DNA of 64,000 nucleotides from Cristatella mucedo (Eukaryota > Bryozoa > Phylactolaemata > Cristatellidae): NCBI GenBank assembly GCA_009760855.2, contig WPIO01000021.1, positions 2,368,501 through 2,432,500 of the forward strand, in the 5' to 3' direction. The notes beneath the pieces were generated by a model, which was given only the letters and a program-made list of their open reading frames with translations, had not been told where the DNA came from and searched no databases. This document shows, piece by piece, positions 24,272-36,248 of the stretch (the first letter of the stretch is position 1; the number at the start of each line of letters is the position of its first letter). The translations under genes were made by a program, and so were the position numbers.

Positions 24272-26344
24272 ATTCGCGCTAGTTTCTATGACCAATGGAG
24301 CAAGCTACAGGCGCATTCTTCCCTAGTTTATCAAGGTTTATCAGTTCCAGACTCTTTTGATAAATAAATTTCTGTGAAGTTGGATTATATTTTTTGATAA
24401 ATCAAATACTTCCGTAGATAGACCGTGTAAAAACTGTTCAAGACCCTCAAAATATAGTTGTTAATATTATTAGAGCCGTCTATACATGAGATAACACACC
24501 TTTAGTTACCATTAAACTCGTATTACCCATTATATTAGATAAAATATGATTAAATATGACATATTAAATCATAAAAGTAACATGTTATTGTTATTGTACA
24601 CTTCATTACACTAGGATAGACAATCAGTAAACTGCATGCTCTGGTCGGCTTGGTTTCACCACACCCAATATTTTTGGAAACAAGTTCCTGGCCACACACA
24701 CTAAAGACGTGGTCGAGTGGCTGTAGTTGGCGCTGGAAAATTTAAGGGGTGCTCGAATACATAGGCCTTTTGTTTATACTTACTGTAATTTCAATTTTAA
24801 CTGTAATATAAGGTCATTTATTTGGCTCAGACAATTGTGTAGGCGCTGTATCATTTTCATTATCTCGATAATGTAATAATAATAATGTAATGTAATAATG
24901 TAATGAAACATGATAATGTAATGAACATATTTGAAAAAAAACACGATAGCGTGAAGCGGAGAAATGAGTCTAATCGTAAAGTGGCGACGGACGATTGCAC
25001 AGGTTTTCAATCATAATTGAATGGATAAAAAACTCATTTCTTTCATGCAAATTTCTGGGAAATATGGTTAAACCCGTGCCAGAGATCTTGCCCTTACCAC
25101 TGCTTGACTTTAAGCGGCTCTCGTGCTCTCGTTAAAAGTTTTACTGGCTCAAGATCTTTTTGGAGTTTAGCTAACTAGGGAGTTTTGCGATGCATTCTCG
25201 ATGGCGGGGTCATAAGCAAGTCCTTTGGCACCTTAACGTTTTAGTTTACTGAATAAGCTGCCACTTAAGCTTTATGCAATTTCTGGCAATATGGTGGAAA
25301 GTCGTAATCGGCAGGCAAAATTGAATAATGTAGCAGACCTTGAATTTTGTGTTTGTCTATTTTGTAGGCAATAACATGCAGCAAGTCGAAATAACAGATT
25401 TCAAGGCTACTCCAAGAATACTCGGTCATGCCGTATTGTGCACACACTTTTTACCCTATGTCGCACCCCAAAGAAAATGTATTGTTAATGATATACCGCG
25501 GGCCTTAAGCCAACATCAATAACGTCAATTAGCTGAAGTTTGTACCATGCAATTTCAGACATAACTGCGAGATTGTAGCATACGATTTCTGGAGAGCGCC
25601 AACCTCACGGGTGCTCGAATCGTGACAGATTGCCCTTAGCCGTGCGTCTAGGCTACTGGAAATATCGATTTTGAGCAACTGATTTCTGCATAAAGTGACT
25701 TCTCGTGTGACAGCAGACTCTGTCTAAAACTAAAAGCATAAGCACCTTGATAATTATCCTGTGAAATTTCTACTTGTATGCATACTTGACATGTATGTAT
25801 TATTTTTCACTTATATATACTGGTTTGTATTATTTTTATATTTTTTATATTTTATATTTATATTTATATTTTTTATATTTTTATATTGATTTCGCTTGAG
25901 AAATATATCAGAGAGCTGATTTTTTTCTAAATTGTATCATTGGTAGTTGGATTTGTCTGAAAAATACCAGTCAACGACTGAATGTAGATTATTGAATATT
26001 TTCGCCAAGGCTGACCATTTTTGGAACCAATTTGGCTTCTTAAGGAAGATTCCAGCTCCTCTATGAACAGATTTTGCCCATGTCTTAATCAGTCAATTCT
26101 CTATGGTCCTATAACTAAGTTCCTAACAGGTACCTTTTAGGGTTCTCCTTCGTCCTCTAAAGTGAGTTGAATTGCACTCGTGACAAGTTACAAAGTGGAG
26201 GAGACTTTAGCGTGTGGCACCATTGAGAATTCTGTTAAGTGTAAAAGTTCCCTGGAGCAATCCATAGCTGACTGTGTTTGCTCGGCCAAACTTACAAAGT
26301 ACCTGCACAGGATAACGCTCTTGAATCTTCACCGTCGATTACTT
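24272..26344. other. No gene recognised; AT-rich
   Basis: AT-rich with TAATG-type simple repeats near 24873-24926 and TATATTTTT-type low-complexity DNA near 25795-25885. No coding motif seen. Confidence 0.45.
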
Positions 26345-26345
26345 G

Positions 26346-26504
26346 CACGTGATAGCACATGGAGTAAGGTGCTCTCTCTTCCTTCACAACCAAGGTCGTG
26401 GGTTCGAATCCTGCATTGGCGATCCTTTATTAGCAACTGCAAGCGTTGGTGATAGCCCCTAAGGTTCTTCTGCGGCTATAGAATTGAGGCTCTTAAATCA
26501 GCAA
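26346..26504 (+). mobile_element. SINE-A copy
   Basis: Plus-strand copy with the GTGATAGCACAT head, AAGGTCGTGGGTTCGAATCC (B-box region, well kept), GGCGATCC, GCAAGCGTTGGTGATAGCC, GGTTCTTCTGCGGCTATAG and GAGGCTCTTAAATCAGC. Intermediate divergence. No clear flanking duplication. Confidence 0.8.
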
Positions 26505-26771
26505 ATATTTTTAGCGATGATGGCGTAAGCGAGAAGTTACTGGCATGCTCCTATGATCTTAAGATAACCGAAGAAAGAGATAACGGCTGTCTCTTTCATG
26601 TTAAGGGAATAGAACGCCACCAAGAATGCTAGTGTTTTCCTGTTAACGTGGGCTCTTTCAGCGGCTGAGTTATTTAGCGTCCTGTCGTCACTCCTGCCCT
26701 AGCTTTGCATCGGCGAAAAAATCATTCCTAGCATCGGTCCGATTAAGCCGGGCGCGAGATTTAAACCCTTC
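26505..26771. other. No gene recognised
   Basis: Nothing seen between SINE-A and LINE A. Confidence 0.4.
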
Positions 26772-26776
26772 ATTTT

Positions 26777-27570
26777 ATAATAATAATAATAATAGTGCAC
26801 TTGATAAAACACCCTCAGAGAACTCAATCTCTTTCTAGGCACTTTACATTTGCTGCAAAGGAAAACGCGACTGAATCGTGAGTAATATCATGCTTGATAA
26901 ACAAACAACATGAATAACATGGTCAGGGGTGACATGCACAGGGTCAGCATGCAAATGTGGTTAGTGGCAGCATGCACAGTGTCAGCACGCATAAGCACAT
27001 GAAGGACGAATCACAGAGACCCACTAAAGGCTGTCCTAAATAGGTGTGCTTTTTAAGTTCTTTTTAAATGTGATCAAGTCACGAAATGTTGTGACGCAAA
27101 TCGGGAGTGAGTTCCAGGCTTTGGGAGCATACGAACTAAATGCACGGCATCCAAAGGATTTGAGGTTTGTACGAGGTATTGGTAATATGTTGGATTCCGA
27201 AAAGCGGGTGGTACGATGCGTGGCCTGGTGGGGGAGTAGATCTGAGAGATAGACTGAAGCCAAAGCATGAAGTGACCTAACAGTGAGCGACAAAACCTTA
27301 AGGTTAATCCAATGCTTGACTGTTAGCCAGTGCAGGTCGGCGAGAAACGGTTTGATGTGGCAACTGTGAGGCTCACGACAGACAAGCCTAGCTGCGGAGT
27401 AGTGCACCAGCTGCAATCGTCTGATTGCACATGCCGGTAGGCCAGCAAGCAGTGAGTTACAGAAGTCAAAACGGGATGGCACAAAAGCACGGACCAACTT
27501 AGACGTGGTATCTTTATCTAAACAAACCCGAATTTTAGCAATGTTACATAGCTGAAAGTAGGCAGACTTG
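26777..27570 (-). mobile_element. LINE family A, 5'-truncated copy
   Basis: Minus strand. A single open frame of 153 codons (27036-27497) covers VRAFVPSRFDFCNSLLAGLP, RRLQLVHYSAARLVCREPHS, LADLHWLTVKHWINLKVLSL, YLSDLLPHQATHRTTRFSES, IPRTNLKSFGCRAFSSYAPK and AWNSLPICVTTFRDLITFK. Then come the 3' untranslated region, stem-loop and TAA tail. It reads past the SNSL position with Leu-Pro, unlike the copies at 9.6 and 22.6 kb. ATTTT at 26772-26776 and 27571-27575 may be the target-site duplication. Truncated before the catalytic core. Confidence 0.88.
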
Positions 27571-27865
27571 ATTTTGACTAAAGGACGGAAAACCTCAGAG
27601 CTTAAGCACAGTGAAAGCAGTGTCTCTGTTGCCAGCGGGACCTCCTATGCTGCCGTCTGTTAGCATTCGTTCACTTTTTTAAGATCTTCATTCAAGCTGT
27701 ATTTCATTCGCAAACAGCAGGGTTTTTGATAGCAGATCGCAATCAGTCACCAGTGGCATGTACTTTTGTCCAGCTCAAGAGAGCCTGCCAGCTTTTATCA
27801 CTGACTTATGCCAAAGTGTGTATTATACGCCATGCTGTGATCCGTTTTCTGATACTCCAGTCAGT

Positions 27866-27945
27866 AATAATAATAACACAATTTTGATAATAATTTAATA
27901 ATACGTTGCCTTCAAAAAACTTCATCTCGGTTTAGGCACTTTAGG
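27866..27945 (-). mobile_element. LINE tail fragment
   Basis: Minus-strand LINE tail, read as AAGTGCCTAAACCGAGATGAAG...TTTTTTGAAGGCAACG followed by TATTA-type repeats. It is a diverged version of the family A/C stem-loop tail, directly left of another LINE copy. Confidence 0.65.
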
Positions 27946-27947
27946 TA

Positions 27948-28976
27948 CTAATTATAATAACAAAAATAGTACATTTGCATAGCGTCCTCGGAGAACTTGA
28001 TCTTTTTCCAGGCACTTTACGTATGCTGTATAGAAAGCATTGCCAAATAATTGGTGTAACGTGCACCGTCTAAGCACACATTGGCACACGAAGGAAGAAT
28101 CACAAAGTCCCACTTAATTATTTTATAAACATATGTGTTTAGGCTTATTTTAAAATTTCGCTATGTCAGAGATGTGTGACATCCATCGGTAGTGAGTTCC
28201 AGGCTTTGGGAGCATACTAATCAAAAGTACAGGCTATAATGAATTGAGGCTAGCACTAGTTACAACTATACGAATAGAGTCGCAGCAGCGGATTGTACGA
28301 TTCTTGGCCTGGCGGGGAGTAGTTTGAATAGGTACGTTGAAGCCAGAGAATGAAGGGGCCTAAAGTGACAACAAAAGTCGATAAGCTGCTCGATTAGGAG
28401 CCAGTACAGATCGGCGAGAAGTGAAGTGATGTGGCAACTGCGAGGTTCGGGACACACAATCCTAGCTGCAGAGTTCTGCAGCTAGCTGTAAGAACCTCCT
28501 TGTACAGGCTGGCAGGCTAGTTAGCAGTGAGTTACCGACGTCAAGATGGGATGTTGCAAATGCATGGACCAATTTGAATGTAGCGCCCCTATCTAATTAG
28601 GCCAGAGTTTTGGCAATATTGTATAGCTGAAAGTAGGCAGACTTGAATATGGAGTTGATGTGCTCACCTAGTGAAAGGTCACTTTGGAAAAGGGCACCAA
28701 GATTAGGTTAAGATACAGCAGGAGATATGCTAGTGGAGCTGATTTTGAACAATAATTCTCCTAGTTTCTGAGTCTTATTTGGTTTGCCCATAACAAGTAA
28801 ATTGGTTTTGTCTCATTTTATTTTAGAAATTTTGCTGCCATCCATGTGGGGGATGTAAGCAATACATGCACCAACGGAATATAGAGAATTCGACTTCTCT
28901 GGGGCCAGGAGGAATCAAAGCAAAAGTACAAATGAGTGTCATCTGCATATAAATAAAAATCCAGATTGTGCTTGTC
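27948..28976 (-). mobile_element. LINE family C, 5'-truncated copy
   Basis: Related to family A but clearly older and with a different 3' region. Minus-strand blocks match family A ORF2 in order: LNDDKT-equivalent near 28800-28850, the QSDLSLDDHIS-equivalent near 28670-28700, a LVH-F equivalent near 28560, and the ARLVCR / LHWL region near 28380-28470. The tail at 27960-28035 reads AGTGCCTGGAAAAAGATCAAG...TTCTCCGAGGACGCTATGC. Many frame breaks. Its tail is the best match in the window to the SINE-B tail. Confidence 0.75.
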
Positions 28977-28983
28977 GTGTCCC

Positions 28984-29541
28984 TGTGCATTCACACATAA
29001 ATTTGAGCAGTCTTATGTAACTGAGAGTGCGCAGCCTAGACCGTAGATCGGATGTGATCATCTAGTGAAAGATAACTTTGGAACAGGATACCTACATTTC
29101 GTGCAGATGCAATAGGAACTATGCTTTCAGAGCAAATTTTAACCTTTGAGATTGAAATGTTTAATTTACGCGTGATTCGACCATAACCAGTAAGCTTCTT
29201 GTATCCTCATTGTATTTGCAAAAGTATGAAAACATCAATTACTCATTTCAGCAATACATGGAGCAAAGGAGTTAAGCAAATTCTGCATGCTACCGTACTG
29301 GGTGGGATTTAAGCAAAGGTACTACTGAGTGTCATCTATGCAGTAGTGAAAGCCAGAGTTATGCTTGACGATCACATCGGTAAGAATTAGAGTGCAAATT
29401 GTGACTATAAGAATATCACATCACAGAACCCTGAGGTACCCTGTACAGCAGCGGTTGCTCAGATTATCTTTGTTTATTAAGATCAATACTCTCAACTATC
29501 CAACTGAGAAAGGACCTGATACCTTTCAAAGCTGCGTCAAT
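28984..29541 (-). mobile_element. LINE fragment (family A/C), internal part
   Basis: A second minus-strand copy that starts over at the segment equivalent to the IRACLD / FQSDLSLDDHIS region and extends upstream through the LNDDKT and DTQLY-equivalent regions to the PQGSALGP and SYLSG-equivalent regions. It therefore overlaps the coding range of the previous copy and is a separate insertion or duplication. No 3' tail. Inactive. Confidence 0.7.
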
Positions 29542-29990
29542 AATGTAATTTATTTCCGTCTGCAACCCTACAAAGTCAGTCGGACAAGACAAAGCCTAAT
29601 CGAATTTTTTTGCGAAATCGGTAGCCAAAAGACTTGGTCCCACGCAACGAAGAGAAAGTGAGAAGCATAGCTGAGTCAGGAGGGCAGTTGTTGAGTAAGT
29701 AGGTAGCATGAAGATGGCAGCACTGGACAGATGGAAAGGATGTGCTAGAGTCTGCAGCAGGAGAGTAGATTTCGTTGCATAAGAATTGTGGAAGTTGATT
29801 CCACAGTCTAGGACCTGCAGAGCTAAAGCTTCTGTCTCCAACTGTCTTATGATGGAGGAATGGAACAGCTAACTTGTTGTCAATAGAGGATCTGAGGACA
29901 CGACGAGTATTAAGTTGGTGCAGAAGTTAAGCTAGGTATAAAGGAGTAAGCCGTGGCGGGCTATGTGGGTCAGCATAGGGACTCTGTACT
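29542..29990 (-). mobile_element. LINE family D, 3' part
   Basis: Minus-strand translation gives LRSSIDNKLAVPFLHHKTVG, then DRSFSSAGPRLWNQLPQF, the standard L2/CR1-type C-terminal signature in a version distinct from families A and B. The sequence continues to an ATAAATTACATTATT end at the left. It abuts the previous fragment's 5' side, consistent with insertion into it. Confidence 0.7.
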
Positions 29991-30960
29991 CTGTATCAGC
30001 TGAACAACCAGAAGCCGTCGACCCTCCTTCAGCAAAGGAGACACGCCGTCAGACTTCTGCGACCTAATTACCTAGCCACACAGCCGTATCAATTACCAGC
30101 TACAATTATCTAGTGGTTTTTTTGGCAGCCCAGCCAAAACAAAAGTGCAGTAACCTATCCAAGATAGAACCAGTGAGCCAGTTAAATTCTTTGCAAACCA
30201 GCCGGGTGGACAGTCCCTAATCTATGATATGGATTGGACGCGATGGTTAGCTGAGGAGGTAATATTCCCTGTGAAAGTTTCAAAATATACGCAGTTTTTT
30301 AAAAGATAATGCCTGATTTTTGAGCATACAGTGATGGTAGTTCTACAGCCTGACCTATTATAGGAGCGATTTTTCGTAGTCCCAATACAATCCCAACATC
30401 TCCTACCGATTGCAAACGGCCAGGCACCGAGAAGCAGTCTCAGTGTGCCTAGCCGTACGTTTATTCACCTTCGTCAGAGAGAAGCAGGCTAGCAGCCCAT
30501 CGGTCGCCGATTCGCTGACACCTCGGCCAAAGCATTCAGGTGAAAAAAACGTGGCTCAAACCGCCAATCGCTCTCTCCTACTCTATCCTGCTAAGTCAAA
30601 CCGGCACCATCAGGCTCCATCAGTGTCTTAGGCTTTGTCTTCTCAGCAGCGTGATGGGCTCTTAAAAATGCAATGTCAGAAAGTGCATGCGATACTATTC
30701 GTTGAGAAATCAGCCTTCGACGGGGCTCGGATTTCTCCAATTTCACGTGCGATAAATATAACTCATTTTCCCCAAAACGTCGAGAAACTGTTGGCCACAA
30801 ATAGCACTAGGCAATTCGAATGGATATCGTAACACCGAATTCGCATAATAAAAGGGCGTCGCTTTGGGATGTCCTCAGAGTTTTTTGATTTGTTGAAGCT
30901 AATCACTTTAGAGCTAATCACTCCAAGAGTCAGCATTGCTTAGGGTGTACAACGACCACA
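29991..30960. other. No gene recognised
   Basis: No coding motif. 30907-30953 shares about 48 bases with 4496-4543; see findings. Confidence 0.4.
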
Positions 30961-30965
30961 GATAT

Positions 30966-31618
30966 GCTGGTCCATGCATTTGTGATATCCAGTCTTGACT
31001 TCTGTAACTCACTGTTTGCTGGCCTACCCGGCATGTGCAATCAGGCGATTGCAGCTGGTTCAAAACTCCTCAGCTAGGCTTGGCTGTCGTGAGTGTCGCA
31101 GTTGCCACATCACACCACTTCTCACCGACCTGTACTGGCTACCAGTATAGCAGCGGATTGAATTCAAGGTTTCGTCGCTCACTTTTTGGTCATTTCATTC
31201 TTTGGCTCCAGCCTATCTCTCAGATATACTTCCCCACCAGGCCAAGCATCGTACCACCCGCTTTTCAGAATCCAACAGTTTACCAATACCTCGTACAAAC
31301 CTCAAATCCTTTGGAGACCTTGCATTTAGTTCATATGCTCCCAAAGCCTGGAACTCACTCCCGACTTGCGCCACAACATTCCCTGACTTGACCACATTTA
31401 AACAGAACTTTAAACGACCTATTTAGGACTGTGCAAACTGCCGCTAGCCACACTTGCATGCTGACCCTGTGCATGTCACCCCTAACCTTGTTCATTAAGC
31501 ATGATATTAGTCACCATTCAGTCGCGTTTCCCTTTGCAGCAAATGTAAAGTGCCTAGAAAGAGATTAAGTTCTCTGAGGGCGCTTTATCAAGTGCATTAC
31601 TATTATCACTGTATTATT
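30966..31618 (+). mobile_element. LINE family A, short 5'-truncated copy
   Basis: Starts at LVHAFVIS-equivalent sequence and continues through the ARLGCRECRSCHITP region, then APAYLSDILPHQAKHRTTRF, LPIPRTNLKSFGDLAFSSYA and PKAWNSLPTCATTFPDLTTF. The 3' untranslated region (with an internal gap), stem-loop and TTA tail complete it. Only the C-terminal portion of ORF2 is present. Confidence 0.87.
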
Positions 31619-31689
31619 ATAGTCTAGCCGCACGGTCAAGGCGTCGTATGAGCAGAAGCTCGGTTTCATTGTTGTTAAGCTTATAAAAA

Positions 31690-32000
31690 AAATTGCCGAA
31701 ACTTAGTATCATGTTTATCAGTCACTGCAGCAGATTCCGACGGCTTATTCGACAAATACAGCTAAATATTGTCAGCATTAAAGTTATAGGTAACTCTGTG
31801 GACCTAAATTACTTTTCACGGGGACTCAGTATACATGGAGAACAACAAAGGACCAAGGACGGGCCTTTTTTCGACTTCACGAGTGACACTTAAGATCGGG
31901 CTTCCACTGTAGATGACGGGACTAAATCCTGCTTGATCTGCACCTTAAATGGAGTACACGCAGGTATTCGCTTCTGCACGTCTACTTTCCTGACGTCCAA
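31690..32000 (-). mobile_element. LINE family B fragment (reverse transcriptase core)
   Basis: Minus-strand blocks match the LINE B copy at 22.2-22.4 kb: a VLGPLLFSMYTESP-like stretch (family form VLGPLLLS..TQPLG), VI..., a FNADNI-LYLS stretch where HFYADDTQL is expected, and a KPSESAAVTDK-like stretch. The YADD box is altered. Flanks were not resolved. Confidence 0.65.
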
Positions 32001-32741
32001 GCTCGACTATTTCAACTGGCCACAGAAGTTCGGCAAAGAAGCTAACTATAATTGAAAGTAGCTCCTGGAGCAACTTCCTCATGGTTTGTGGTTTGAGGTT
32101 TTGGAAAAGCTTGGACAATATTTCACAGTTAACGTTTCTACAGGAACTACAATAATGACCTGTTTCTGTTTGAGATTATGCTAAAACCTAGTTTTTCCGC
32201 TTACTACTCGTCCCTTGTCTTGTATGCATTTTCTACGCGTTAATTTGACCGGAAGGTTGGCATTGGCCTGTTTTCGTTTTCACGTGCATATAAAAGAACT
32301 TGAACTGCCGGCTTTCTCGTTTAAAAGGCAGGCACTGCTAAAGGATCACCTATTTTTACAAAAGGCAAATTTTATCTTACGAGAAGCTAGCACAAATTGT
32401 TGTGCGGTGTTATCAATACGTGATTGCCTTCACGGAATACTAGTGTTAAGATTCATATTTACTTCAGCCTTCACTAGCTCTATCAAATTTAAGGTTGACG
32501 ACAGTGGTACTGCTAAAAATGCTCTTGTCGTCCAAGGAACCAGAGCTATTTTCCATAAAAGCCGCTAAAATAACGGATGCTAGTGCACAGAATTCAATAA
32601 GATGGAGCCTGCAGCCGGACGTGCACCGTACAGCCCGAACAGGGAATGGCAGCCCTGCTACTTTTTTCCACAACCCAACGAAGGTGAAGGATGAAAATGA
32701 AGAATCAAGCCGAAAGGTCAGTCGCGCGAAGCAATAGCCGC
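32001..32741. other. No gene recognised
   Basis: Frames of 117 and 80 codons (plus) and 69 codons (minus) overlap at 32215-32737. None has a recognisable motif or convincing splice borders. Confidence 0.4.
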
Positions 32742-32872
32742 CGCATAGCTCTCTTAGAAAACTTGATCTCTACCCAAGCACCTTACATGAGCAGCAGGGC
32801 TAGAGCTCACTACATTAGTCGTTAAACTCGATGACCTAACCTCTGGGTCAAACCAGGGCCGCAGGGCAGCAT
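32742..32872 (-). mobile_element. SINE-B, old copy
   Basis: Minus strand: a TGGTTTGACCCAGAGGTTAGG head, a weak B-box region, then GGTGCTTGGGTAGAGATCAAG and TTTTCTAAGAG, the decayed stem-loop tail. Recognisable mainly from its two ends. Confidence 0.55.
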
Positions 32873-33843
32873 TTTCACCCGTGACAGCTAACGAGTCGTA
32901 AGAGCCACCCCGACGCACGTAGCTGCGCCGACGAGGGGAAAGTGTTTTTACCTGAGAACTTCATGCTTTAAGTACAAGTCCATGTCAGTAAGCTGTATAG
33001 TCTAAAGCAAAATGAAGCTACAAGCTCAAAGCCCAGCGAAAACATACCATTGAGAAACCATAACTCCAAATCAGTTTATATGCTCTAATCTGTAGATTTT
33101 TTCTAATATGCAGTTTTATCTAGGCGTTTTTTCTATCTATTATTACTCGAGAGCCTCTAATAATATTTACCTTAAATTTCATAATTTGACTGATTTAATG
33201 AAACACAGTTTATACATTTGCATTTAATAATATGTATATATACATATATCTTAGCATTTACTGGCAAACAATATCGGAGAGTCCAACTTGTAAAGAGAAG
33301 GCGGGCCTACGTGCCCGAAGACCTTACTGGTGAACCTGCCTTCTGAAGGCAAGAAAACCCCTTATCTGGGTAAAACAAAAGCTATATTACCTTCCCTCTA
33401 TATAGTTTTGAAAAAATACTGCAATTTTTTTTTATTTTTTTTTTAGTAATTTTTAAGTGATAGGTATATATGTTATGCTTTTGTGCATTTTGTTCATAAT
33501 CTTTGGCTTTTAAGTTTGATAATTTCTCACAATGGTCAGTTTCTCACTTTTTGTCAGGTTCACTGAAACGTAAATATTGTTGACTATGAGAAGGCCTTTT
33601 GCCGTTTAAATTTAACCAGTGCTAAACATACATAGCATTCCTAACGTTGGCTTTCGTCCGCACCGCTTGTAGAATCGGTCGTGGCTTTAGTTTACGATAC
33701 GTATAGATTACGTTACGATACGTATGTATCCCCAGCAGAGAGAACAATTCATCCTCAAAAATTATCGCCGCCTCCGCTCAGACAGATGCGGATATGGTTG
33801 GACACGTTTTTTTAATCTTTTGCAGATCGTTGCTGTAAAAGGT
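32873..33843. other. No gene recognised
   Basis: AT-rich, with a T-rich run near 33424-33446 and a decayed 21-base tandem repeat around TTACGATACGTAT at 33692-33725. No coding motif. Confidence 0.4.
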
Positions 33844-33844
33844 T

Positions 33845-33990
33845 TAGCTGATTTAGCAGCCTCGTTTGTTTGGGACTGGAAGAACCTTGACGGCTATTAC
33901 TACCGCTAGCAGCGGATCGTCCACTGGAGGACTTGAACCCACGACCTAATCTTTCCTCGAAGCTCAACCGCACCCAATTTATTTGATAAT
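33845..33990 (-). mobile_element. SINE-A, older copy
   Basis: Minus strand: TAGCTGATTTAGCAGCCTC end block, GACGGCTATTA...ACCGC..GCAGCGG block, and the B-box complement GGACTTGAACCCACGACC. The 5' tRNA-like head (right side) is weak. Confidence 0.7.
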
Positions 33991-36096
33991 AATCCACCTG
34001 CAAACTGGACACTTTTCAGTTAGCGGTGCTTGAAAGCTTCTGTGTTTTTTATACAGGCATGCACATTCGCTTTATTCTTGCATAATTTGACTTACACGTT
34101 GCCTAATTAAGAATTTCAGGCTGGATATTTATTTCTCTGGTGACCCTTCATGATTTGTAGCACTTAAATGTTACTCTGCCAGTTTGTGAAATTAAGTTGT
34201 TACTCGGGTACTCATGTTAGATTTCCAGAATAGAACTTCTAGAACCTTTTAGAGAAGTTCATCAACAGAACCTAGGAAAATGTCGGTAGTACTCCGACAG
34301 CCTTCTAAAATAGCTTTGTTATCTTCAAAATCTCATGCCTTAGTCCCATGATACGCATAGGTGGTAAGTCAGCTATAGACTAAGCTAATATTGACCGCAC
34401 ACATAAACGATTAAAACTAAGGAGGACAATAAGGATCATCAGCTATTAAAAGATCATGAACTGCCGCAATAAATAAATTTTCACTACGACATTATTATAC
34501 GTGGCTATCTAAGAAAAGCGGTGTGAATATGCATTATCCATCTAGCACCTTTGTATTTACGCACCATAGAAACTATAAACGCATTTGTCGGTCCATCGAT
34601 TCGTCCGAACGTCCGTCCGTCCAAAAAAATTGCCGCGTTGCATTCAACGGATAGCTAAGTTGAATCTTTATTTAATTGAATGTGATCGGTGAGCTTAAAA
34701 GTATTAGTATCCTTCGAGTTTCTTGAAACACGAAGGATGGGTGTATTCCCCCCACTCAATGTTTTCGTAAAGTATGAATCACACTAGGATAAGCACTTTA
34801 ATTATCTCTTATACAGGGGATGATAATATTATTCAATCATGGCAGAGGCTGATGGGAATGGAAAGGCCACTGGAAGTCTAATCCAAAGTAGAAGATTAAT
34901 ATAGTGGTGCAGCGACTTAATCATATCTTTTTAGTGGATAGTAAGAACTCTCTTTCTTTTGGATAGTTTTCTCGTGCGCGTGTTGTTACGGATTTTGTGT
35001 GGATCACTACATAGTATTTTTGTGACATCGGGTGCCTCGGAAATTTGGTAATGGTTTTTAATATCATTCATAAGTGAATGGCACTTTGTGCATATGAGCT
35101 ACTTGGCCTTAATTCCTTTGTTAATTGGTGTCAATATCCCACAGCTTTTGACTAATCTTGACTTTTGCCTACTAAGGATCCGCAGACTTAAAAAGATGGC
35201 TCGTTCGTATAAATTATCAGGATAGCCCCGAGTCACTCAAAAGACGACAAGCGTCGTCACATAGAAGGATTTGGGTAGGTGTAGAAACCTCAAGAAATTG
35301 TTTAATCCTTCCTTTCAGAGTCACGAAAATTCTAAAAACATTCCGGTGAGTTAAAAAAAGCACTGTATTCTGCTAAACATACATTTGAAGTTAGGATTTC
35401 TAAAATTCCCACCATAGATTATTCAGTATGTCCAGCAGATGGCGGTACTGAGGAGGCACGACATATATGCGCAGATAGAAAAATCCGTGCATTAAATTGA
35501 GCTGCGAGCGCCAGAGGTAGGGCAAAGGGGGATGCTTTTCTAGAATATTCGAGAGCCAGAATCAGCTACAACCGGTGTCTACTCTGTGCAGCCAGCTGCT
35601 GGCCTTGCTTCGCGTAATACTTTATAAGCATGTGAAGACCGTACGGCTGCAACATTTTTTGAGACAATTCTTAAAAACAGTTTGAAGATAATCAGCCTTT
35701 GAATACTAACGAGCCACCGTAAGGGCGACGGATTTACTTCTCTGTTCTATACATCGGCAGGGCCATCTAAGAGAATCAGACACACATTACTTATTACTGA
35801 GACTGTAAACACCCATGCGCGCTAACAGAAAGAACAAGAGCAGTAAGATAATCACTCACGCAACCATTTAATTAATATTTTAGACCTCATAAGTAGTCAT
35901 AAAATACGGTAACCAGACCCGTATGTATAATTAAGCTTGCTATAGAAAAAGTATACAATTTTCCACAGCATAACTTCTGATAGACGCCTTCTACTAGCAC
36001 AGTCAGTTGATCGATATCTTACCAATACTTAAAACTCACAACAACTATGTAACTTTGAGCTAGGCACATGGCATGAGTGAACAGGAGAATGCTTAT
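33991..36096. other. No gene recognised
   Basis: 2.1 kb without repeat family, coding motif or long frame. A short CGTCCGTCC simple repeat lies near 34606-34622. Confidence 0.4.
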
Positions 36097-36248
36097 GAAC
36101 GGGTTTGGCCTTGTGGTTAATTTGCTCTCCCCTATCAAGGTCAATGTACTAGATGACCGAGGTCGTGAGTTCAAGCCCCACGAAATGTGTGATTCACCTG
36201 AATCGAGATTAATTTCATTAAGGACGCAATACAAGTGAATTACATATT
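36097..36248 (+). mobile_element. SINE-B copy
   Basis: GGTTTGGCCTTGTGGTTAA (A-box region), GACCGAGGTCGTGAGTTCAAG (B-box region), GTGTGATTCACCTGAATCGAG and ATTAATTTCATTAAGGACGC, then ATACAAGTGAATTACAT. The tail stem has lost much of its pairing. Confidence 0.75.

Noticed and set aside
32215-32737. Plus-strand frames of 117 and 80 codons
   Set aside because: They overlap in different frames, with no motif or convincing splice sites.
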